This document shows positions 32,162-35,362 of a stretch of 35,362 nucleotides of DNA, one piece after another (the first letter of the stretch is position 1; each line of letters starts with the position of its first letter). Source of the stretch: Nitrospirota bacterium (GTDB taxonomy: Bacteria; Nitrospirota; Thermodesulfovibrionia; UBA6902; JAJYJJ01); NCBI GenBank assembly GCA_021789595.1, contig JAJYJJ010000020.1:1-35362 (forward strand), in the 5' to 3' direction. The notes beneath the pieces were generated by a model that saw nothing but the letters and a program-made list of their open reading frames with translations, searched no databases and was not told where the DNA came from. The translations under genes were made by a program, and so were the position numbers.

Positions 32162-32959
32162 GTGAAAATACCACTTTCATACAGTTTGCGTAATCTCTTG
32201 ACAAGAAGGCTTACAACAACACTTACAGCTTCAGGAATGGCGCTTGTGGTATTTGTGTTTGCCTCGGTTCTGATGCTTTCCGAAGGGCTCAGAAAAACCC
32301 TTGTTGAGACAGGCTCTTATGATAATGTGGTGGTAATCCGCAAGGGAGCAAATTCAGAGGTCATGAGCGGGGTTGAGCGGCTTCAGGCTTCCATAATAGA
32401 GACACAGCCCGAGGTTGCCATTGGAGAAAACGGCCAGAGACTGATCGCTAAAGAAATAGTTGTGCTTGTAAATCTTTTGAAAAGAGGAAGTAACAAGCCT
32501 TCTCTTGTCCAGATTAGAGGTATTGATAAATTTTCAATGATTTTGCGTCCGCAGGTTAAACTAATACAGGGCCGCATGCCAAAATCTGGCTCATCTGAGA
32601 TAATCGCAGGTTCAAGCATAGATAGAAGGTTCAAAGGAGGAGGACTGGGGGAGATGCTCCATTTTGCTATGAGAGACTGGACTGTGGTGGGGGTGTTTGA
32701 AGCAGGCAATACGGGATTTAATTCTGAGATCTGGGGAGATGCAGACCAGCTCATGCAGGCATTCAGAAGGAATGCCTATTCATCAGTGATTTTCAAGCTC
32801 CGCAACTCTTCTGAATTTCAAAGATTTAAAGAAAGGATAGAGAGCGAGCCCCGCCTTACCCTTGAGGCAAGGCGTGAAACAAGATACTATGCTGACCAGT
32901 CAGAGATGATGACAAAGTTTCTCAGTATCCTCGGCTTATCACTGACAATAATCTTTTCT
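32162..32959 (+). pseudogene. Second FtsX/MacB-type permease, 5' part before the IS
   Basis: Starts MKIPLSYSLRNLLTRRLTTTL with one membrane helix (MALVVFVFASVLMLSEGL) and the periplasmic domain. At residue 266 (LSLTIIFS) the coding DNA is cut by the insertion sequence; the open frame runs on into the IS to 33040 with unrelated residues. Removing the IS and one target copy joins this to 34340 in frame and gives a 388-residue protein like its neighbour. As it stands the three C-terminal helices are detached, so the exporter is probably inactive. Confidence 0.92.
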
Positions 32960-32985
32960 GGCTCTTCTGGAAAGAGTGTGGGTAA
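32960..32985 (+). repeat. Left terminal inverted repeat of the ISL3 element
   Basis: 26 bases, exact reverse complement of 34306-34331. The target duplication TCTTTTCT lies directly outside at 32952-32959. Confidence 0.95.
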
Positions 32986-32998
32986 TTTTTTGCATTTT

Positions 32999-34218
32999 TT
33001 ATATCTCCTTGAGCATACAGGTAAGGATTTTAAGCCTTAAGTACTCCTCATCTCTTAAACCGTAAGCCCTTCTCTGTATAACCCTGATCTTATTATTCAG
33101 TCCCTCTACAAATCCCAATGATACTTTGTTTTCAGGTCTTGAGTATGCTGCAATACCCTCCCAATGTTTCTCAATCATCTCCGCAAACAACTCGTAAGAT
33201 TTTAACCTCTGCCATTTCAATGATTCCTTCCAGTTGTCAAAAAATCTCCGCGCCCATCCCTCCGTCTGATAACTCCATAACTGCCCAAATGATTCCTTTA
33301 GCAGATAGGCAGTATTAAGCCGTTTGTTTGCCGTAAGCAGCTTCTTTAATGCCTTCCTTCCATCAAGGGTAAGGTTCTCCCTGTTTGATAGCAGTGTGTA
33401 TTTTTGCCCTTTGATGTAGGAACGGTCTTTACCGGAAAGCCTTGCATATTCCATCTTCCGCACTGTGTCCAATGCCTCTCCCAGATGCCTCATTACATGA
33501 AACTTGTCATAAAGAATCGCTGCCTGGGCTGCATTCTTCTTTGTAGATTTCTTAAATGCCTTCCACATATCCATTACTGCCAACTGTATCTTCTTTGTCT
33601 TCTTTTGCCCAAGCCATTGGTAAAATATATCAAGACTTTCTTCAGACCGATCTTTGCCTCCAAACCAAATAGGTCTTCTACGCTCTATGTCGCTTACTAC
33701 TACCCGATAGGTATGCCCCTTCCTTAACGATACTTCGTCTATCCCAATGACACGAGGCGCAGCAACAGGATTTCTCTCAAGCTGCTTCTCCATATACTCT
33801 TTGTCCAATGCCTTCACAGTTTCCCAGTCCAGCTTGAGTTCCTTCGCTGCATCCTTTATCGTCATCCCACGACACTTCCGTCCTGCATAATAGGCAAACC
33901 GCTTCGTGTAAAAGGGATTGTTCGCTATCCACTCCAGCTTCTCCGTCTTCACTTTGCCGCACTCCCGACATAATACCCGTCGAACCTCCACTTCCAGATA
34001 TACCCTTGCATCCCCACATGATAAATCCCGTATCCATCGCACCTTCTTGTCGTAATGACTCCGATGGACCTTGCCACAACATCCACATACTGTTTTTTTT
34101 GAGTCCTTTCAAGCCGAATAACCCGTGCCTTCGGGTCTCCAAATATCCCCTTAACTTCTGCTTTCGGACGAAACCCGGGGAACCGATATTCGTCCAGCAG
34201 CTTCCTCTTTTTTCGCAT
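32999..34218 (-). CDS. ISL3 transposase, probably made by -1 frameshifting
   Basis: Two frames make one protein. The first runs from ATG 34218 for 42 codons (ending RVIRLERTQKK) to an A8 run at 34093-34100. Slipping back one base there continues TVCGCCGKVHRSHYDKKVRW into the long frame ending at 32999, total about 406 residues, the normal ISL3 size. The shift restores the N-terminal zinc element (CGCC ... CRECG), whose first half is lost if translation starts at 34042. The catalytic core includes PRVIGIDEVSLRKGHTY, QLAVMDMWKAF and the late Glu in SLGFVEGLNNKIRVIQRRAYG. Either programmed slippage or a one-base mutation in the A run; I cannot tell which. Confidence 0.82.
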
Positions 34219-34305
34219 ATAAAGATCATACAGATTTTTCTACCTTAAAGAAACTTCTTTTTTCCCTTATTTTATGCTATTCTATGGCTAATTTATGGCT
34301 CATTT

Positions 34306-34331
34306 TTACCCACACTCTTTCCAGAAGAGCC
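34306..34331 (-). repeat. Right terminal inverted repeat of the ISL3 element
   Basis: 26 bases, exact reverse complement of 32960-32985. The second copy of the target duplication follows at 34332-34339. Confidence 0.95.
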
Positions 34332-34339
34332 TCTTTTCT

Positions 34340-34708
34340 TTTGGAGCCGTTGTCGGAGCAATGATTACAATGTATGCTGCGGTTGCAAACCGCACAGACG
34401 AGATCGGCACTCTCCGCGCTCTCGGTTTCCGGAGAAGAAATATACTTATGGCATTTCTTGGGGAGTCACTGCTCTTGGGTTTTATTGGCGGGTGTGTCGG
34501 ACTATTTTTTGCCTCTTTCATGCAGCTTCTTACAATTTCGACGATGAACTGGCAGACATTTTCAGAGCTTGCTTTTTCATTTTCGTTGACTTTTGAGATT
34601 ATTTGCAAGTCTCTGTTTTTTTCATTGGTCATGGGCTTCGTGGGTGGTGTGCTTCCGGCATTTCGTGCAGCGAGGATGAATATTGTTGATGCCCTGAGGA
34701 TAACTTAG
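34340..34708 (+). pseudogene. Second FtsX/MacB-type permease, 3' part after the IS
   Basis: Continues the frame of the 5' part: FGAVVGAMITMYAAVANRTDEIGTLRALGFRRRNILMAFL (the coupling region, matching the first permease), then the last membrane helices and the end AFRAARMNIVDALRIT. A start inside the IS (34295) would read through into it, but would give only the C-terminal helices. It is the last gene of the efflux operon. Confidence 0.92.
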
Positions 34709-34750
34709 TTTTGAAAGAAAGTGCATGCATCGCTTTAAAATAAAAAGAGC

Positions 34751-34997
34751 ATGACCTCAAACCTTAAATCGTTCTGTAAATCTACAGGCGCTGACCTCGT
34801 GCGCTAAGGCCTGTCCTGCATCTGCAATAAAAAATGTATCCACAGAAAGCCATTATGAGAGCAGAGACGAGGCGATTCATTTGGAAAAATGCCATGCCAA
34901 GACAAAGGAGTTCAAAGCCATGCCAAGCATCGGCGCAAGGATCTGCGGGATTTGCATAAAGGCCTGTCCTTATGGAAAAAGATTAAAAAGCAGGTGA
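34751..34997 (+). pseudogene. QueG-like iron-sulfur protein with a large internal deletion
   Basis: The first 17 codons read MTSNLKSFCKSTGADLV and then stop. In another frame, right after the joint (~34800), a C-terminal piece reads CAKACPASAIKNVSTESHYE and later LEKCHAKTKEFKAMPSIGAR, ICGICIKACPYGKRLK and stop at 34995-34997. C-x3-C-P and C-x2-C-x3-C-P are two halves of ferredoxin-like 4Fe-4S sites as in epoxyqueuosine reductase-like proteins. So the start and the end of one gene are kept and several hundred codons are gone. AAGGCCTGTCCT occurs twice, once in each cluster motif. Confidence 0.65.
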
Positions 34998-35028
34998 CCA
35001 ATGGCAGGGATTGGGATGCTATACATAT

Positions 35029-35059
35029 AAAAAAAGACCCAAGCAATGCCTGAGTCTTT
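35029..35059 (-). terminator. Intrinsic terminator of the rRNA operon
   Basis: On the minus strand AAAGACTCAGGC-ATT-GCTTGGGTCTTT forms a stem with one or two mismatches, followed by a T-run (A-run at 35029-35036 on plus). It lies 15 bases past the 5S 3' end. Confidence 0.75.
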
Positions 35060-35073
35060 CTTTGCATTTTAAT

Positions 35074-35189
<116 letters not shown>

Positions 35190-35267
35190 AAATATAATAT
35201 ACCACAATCCTTTTCAAAAAAGCAATATCTATTCTTTGACAACAGGAGGTATTAGTTTAGGGTTAAT

Positions 35268-35362
35268 AGAAGGTCAAGGCACACGGCCTATTAGTACTGG
35301 TTAGCTCAATGCCTTACGGCACTTACACATCCAGCCTATCGACCTAATAGTCTATTAGGGGC
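35268..35362 (-). rRNA. rrl: 23S ribosomal RNA, 3' end only
   Basis: The minus strand shows the last helices of 23S rRNA: GGTCGATAGGCTGGATGTG, CCGTAAGGCATTGAGCTAAC and CAGTACTAATAGGCC before the 3' end near 35268. The gene continues beyond the window. The spacer to 5S is about 78 bases and contains no tRNA. Confidence 0.93.

Larger units (their letters stand above)
32960..34331 (-). mobile_element. ISL3-family insertion sequence, 1372 bp
   Basis: Bounded by perfect 26-bp inverted repeats beginning GGCTCTTCTGGAAAGAG (32960-32985 and 34306-34331) and flanked by an 8-bp direct duplication, TCTTTTCT (32952-32959 and 34332-34339). The terminal sequence type, 8-bp target duplication and transposase all fit ISL3. 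It carries one transposase gene on the minus strand and is inserted within the second permease gene. Perfect ends and duplication point to a recent event. Confidence 0.95.

Noticed and set aside
33118-34248. Several plus-strand open frames across the insertion sequence
   Set aside because: They are mirror images of the transposase gene with no family resemblance.

Overview
The window (35.4 kb) looks like a chromosomal segment of an anaerobic or microaerophilic Gram-negative-type bacterium. I favour a member of the Nitrospirota or a neighbouring deltaproteobacterial-like lineage. This is inference from gene content: a futalosine-pathway menaquinone gene (mqnA), a HemX/CcsA-type gene in front of hemA and hemC, a MacAB-like export system, AGG- and ATA-rich codon use and moderate GC. 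No marker gene in the window settles the taxonomy. One end carries the 3' end of a 23S rRNA gene followed by a complete 5S gene, both on the minus strand.

Region 1 (1-15.5 kb) is dense housekeeping DNA. A divergent pair of regulators shares a symmetric promoter/operator. Then come a GGDEF diguanylate cyclase, a MobB-like P-loop protein, a tiny overlapping Cys-tailed protein, and a haem block (ccsA/hemX-like, hemA, hemC) with overlapping ends. On the minus strand lie coaD-rsmD-DUF2301-like and ispB-AMMECR1-coiled coil-DUF4388/DnaJ/TPR, with htpX between them. The plus-strand run smpB-amidase-gerM-murI-rph-rdgB resembles the racE-gerM-rph-ysnA cluster of Bacillus. hemC carries two in-frame low-complexity insertions.

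Region 2 (15.5-17.8 kb) is the wreck of a restriction/defence locus. Amino-terminal pieces of a type III-like DNA methyltransferase, a DUF1016 protein, a Fic protein, an AlbA_2-domain protein and a Res-like helicase lie in a row, several with overlapping stop and start codons. One Fic protein is intact among them.

Region 3 (17.8-28.8 kb) holds mqnA, an ArsR regulator, an HxlR-PhzF pair, and what looks like a set of DNA-repair genes: endonuclease Q, a compact UvrD-type helicase and a radical SAM protein of the DNA-repair-linked type. The endonuclease Q and helicase proteins both end in QxxLF, the shape of a sliding-clamp-binding peptide. About 3.4 kb of patchwork separates them: a toxin-antitoxin scar, a truncated REP-associated transposase, a GC-richer block with an intact type II NADH dehydrogenase-like gene between hemerythrin and quinone-reductase fragments, and an AbiEii-type nucleotidyltransferase pair overlapping the helicase start.

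Region 4 (28.8-35.4 kb) is a MacAB-like efflux operon: membrane fusion protein, ATPase and two FtsX-type permeases. An ISL3-family element splits the second permease. It has perfect 26-bp inverted repeats and an 8-bp target duplication, and its transposase appears to need a -1 frameshift at an A8 run. A deleted QueG-like iron-sulfur pseudogene and the 5S and 23S genes follow. No CRISPR array and no tRNA gene were seen.
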